A stretch of DNA of 64,000 bases from Planctomycetota bacterium (lineage in GTDB: Bacteria; Planctomycetota; PLA2): positions 248,001-312,000 of the forward strand of contig JAJFFF010000004.1 of the NCBI GenBank assembly GCA_021776785.1. Direction: 5' to 3'. Position 1 is the stretch's first letter, and the number at the start of each line of letters is the position of its first letter. The translations under genes were made by a program, and so were the position numbers. The notes below the pieces were generated by a model that was given only the letters and a program-made list of their open reading frames with translations, had not been told where the DNA came from and did no database searches. Shown here piece by piece: positions 63,721-64,000 of this stretch.

Positions 63721-64000
63721 GTGCCCCAGCGGCGAGTGAGTCGGACTAAGAAAAAACCAATCGTGCGCACAAGGGCTTTCGGTTTCGCTTTTGCGGCTAT
63801 CGCACTTGTCGCACTCGGATGCAGCGAGGACGACAACAAGGCCGTTCGACTGGCCGAGCGACTGCAGAAGCGAGCCGAGGGCCTGTCACACCGCCGGCTG
63901 CCACCTCCGCACCGTGCACGAGAGCTCGGGGCGAGCGATGGAGGCCGTCGTAGCCCCTTAGCGGCAGAAATAGCGCCGCTAAAGGGCGATCAGGGAGTTG
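63721..64000 (+). CDS. Putative small lipoprotein gene running off the window
   Basis: From GTG 63721 (in-frame GTGs at 63736 and 63763 are equally possible) the frame reads a basic N-terminus, then FGFAFAAIALVALGCSEDDN, a good lipoprotein signal with lipobox VALGC. The frame stays open to the window edge, but after about residue 60 its composition becomes Arg/Pro-rich and shadow-like, while another frame (CHTAGCHLRTVHESSG) ends at TAG 63958-63960 just at a hairpin. A frameshift in a short lipoprotein gene is possible. Confidence 0.4.
   Translation, partial: MPQRRVSRTKKKPIVRTRAFGFAFAAIALVALGCSEDDNKAVRLAERLQKRAEGLSHRRLPPPHRARELGASDGGRRSPLAAEIAPLKGDQGV
63955..63986. terminator. Imperfect inverted repeat near the right edge
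   Basis: CCCTTAGCGGC and GCCGCTAAAGGG are arms of 11 pairs with one bulged base around a nine-base loop. It follows the TAG of the alternate lipoprotein frame, so it may be that gene's terminator. No T-run follows. Confidence 0.35.

Noticed and set aside
1-64000. CRISPR array, prophage, IS element or rRNA operon
   Set aside because: No regularly spaced direct repeats, transposase or phage-structural genes, or rRNA sequence was recognised on either strand.

Overview
The window is high-GC DNA from a free-living Gram-negative-type bacterium, most likely a planctomycete or close relative. I infer this from the gene mix and not from any marker gene. Two ECF sigma factor/Ser-Thr kinase pairs, three ECF sigma factors fused to a membrane segment and long carboxypeptidase-regulatory-like tails, many large lipoproteins, a PEP-CTERM protein and a Trx7/PDZ selenoprotein are all typical of that phylum. 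No rRNA, CRISPR array, intact insertion sequence or phage gene is visible. One tRNA-Arg(CCU) lies near the right end.

Layout. 1-974 (minus) is a selenoprotein gene read through an in-frame TGA. Divergent from it, 1086-9483 is a two-gene PKS-NRPS line: KS-AT-ACP-KR, then a phosphopantetheinyl transferase fused to C-A-PCP-TE. 9502-12632 carries an acetyltransferase, a bacterial-type PARG translationally coupled to an APH-like kinase, and an unusual SDR. 12806-17782 (minus) holds secreted or anchored proteins. 17931-22105 is an ECF sigma factor overlapping a kinase-ATPase. 22243-26047 is a PadR-controlled ABC exporter operon with a palindromic operator. 26085-42233 holds the three sigma/transmembrane/beta-domain fusions, a sialidase-like lipoprotein, a HExxH protein and heme-copper-oxidase-like or other membrane proteins. 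42414-43481 is a second selenoprotein candidate with two adjacent TGA codons. 44013-48310 holds a GIDE-LemA fusion, a sulfurtransferase and a PEP-CTERM protein. 48583-56928 is a co-directional block of two large lipoproteins, an ECF sigma factor and a kinase. 56979-64000 has a GNAT, a TMEM14-like protein, a 1,696-residue RHS/YD-repeat lipoprotein, the tRNA and a truncated lipoprotein ORF.

The strongest unusual signals are the two TGA-containing thioredoxin-fold genes. Each has a stem-loop at the distance expected of a bacterial SECIS. The first has a clear UxxC motif. The second has a tandem UGA-UGA that would encode vicinal selenocysteines. Also notable are the PPTase fused in cis to an NRPS, the ACP whose phosphopantetheine serine is threonine, and a shared GxR(R/K)AW linker joining sigma domain and membrane segment in all three fusion proteins. 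All assignments are by eye from sequence; no database search was run.
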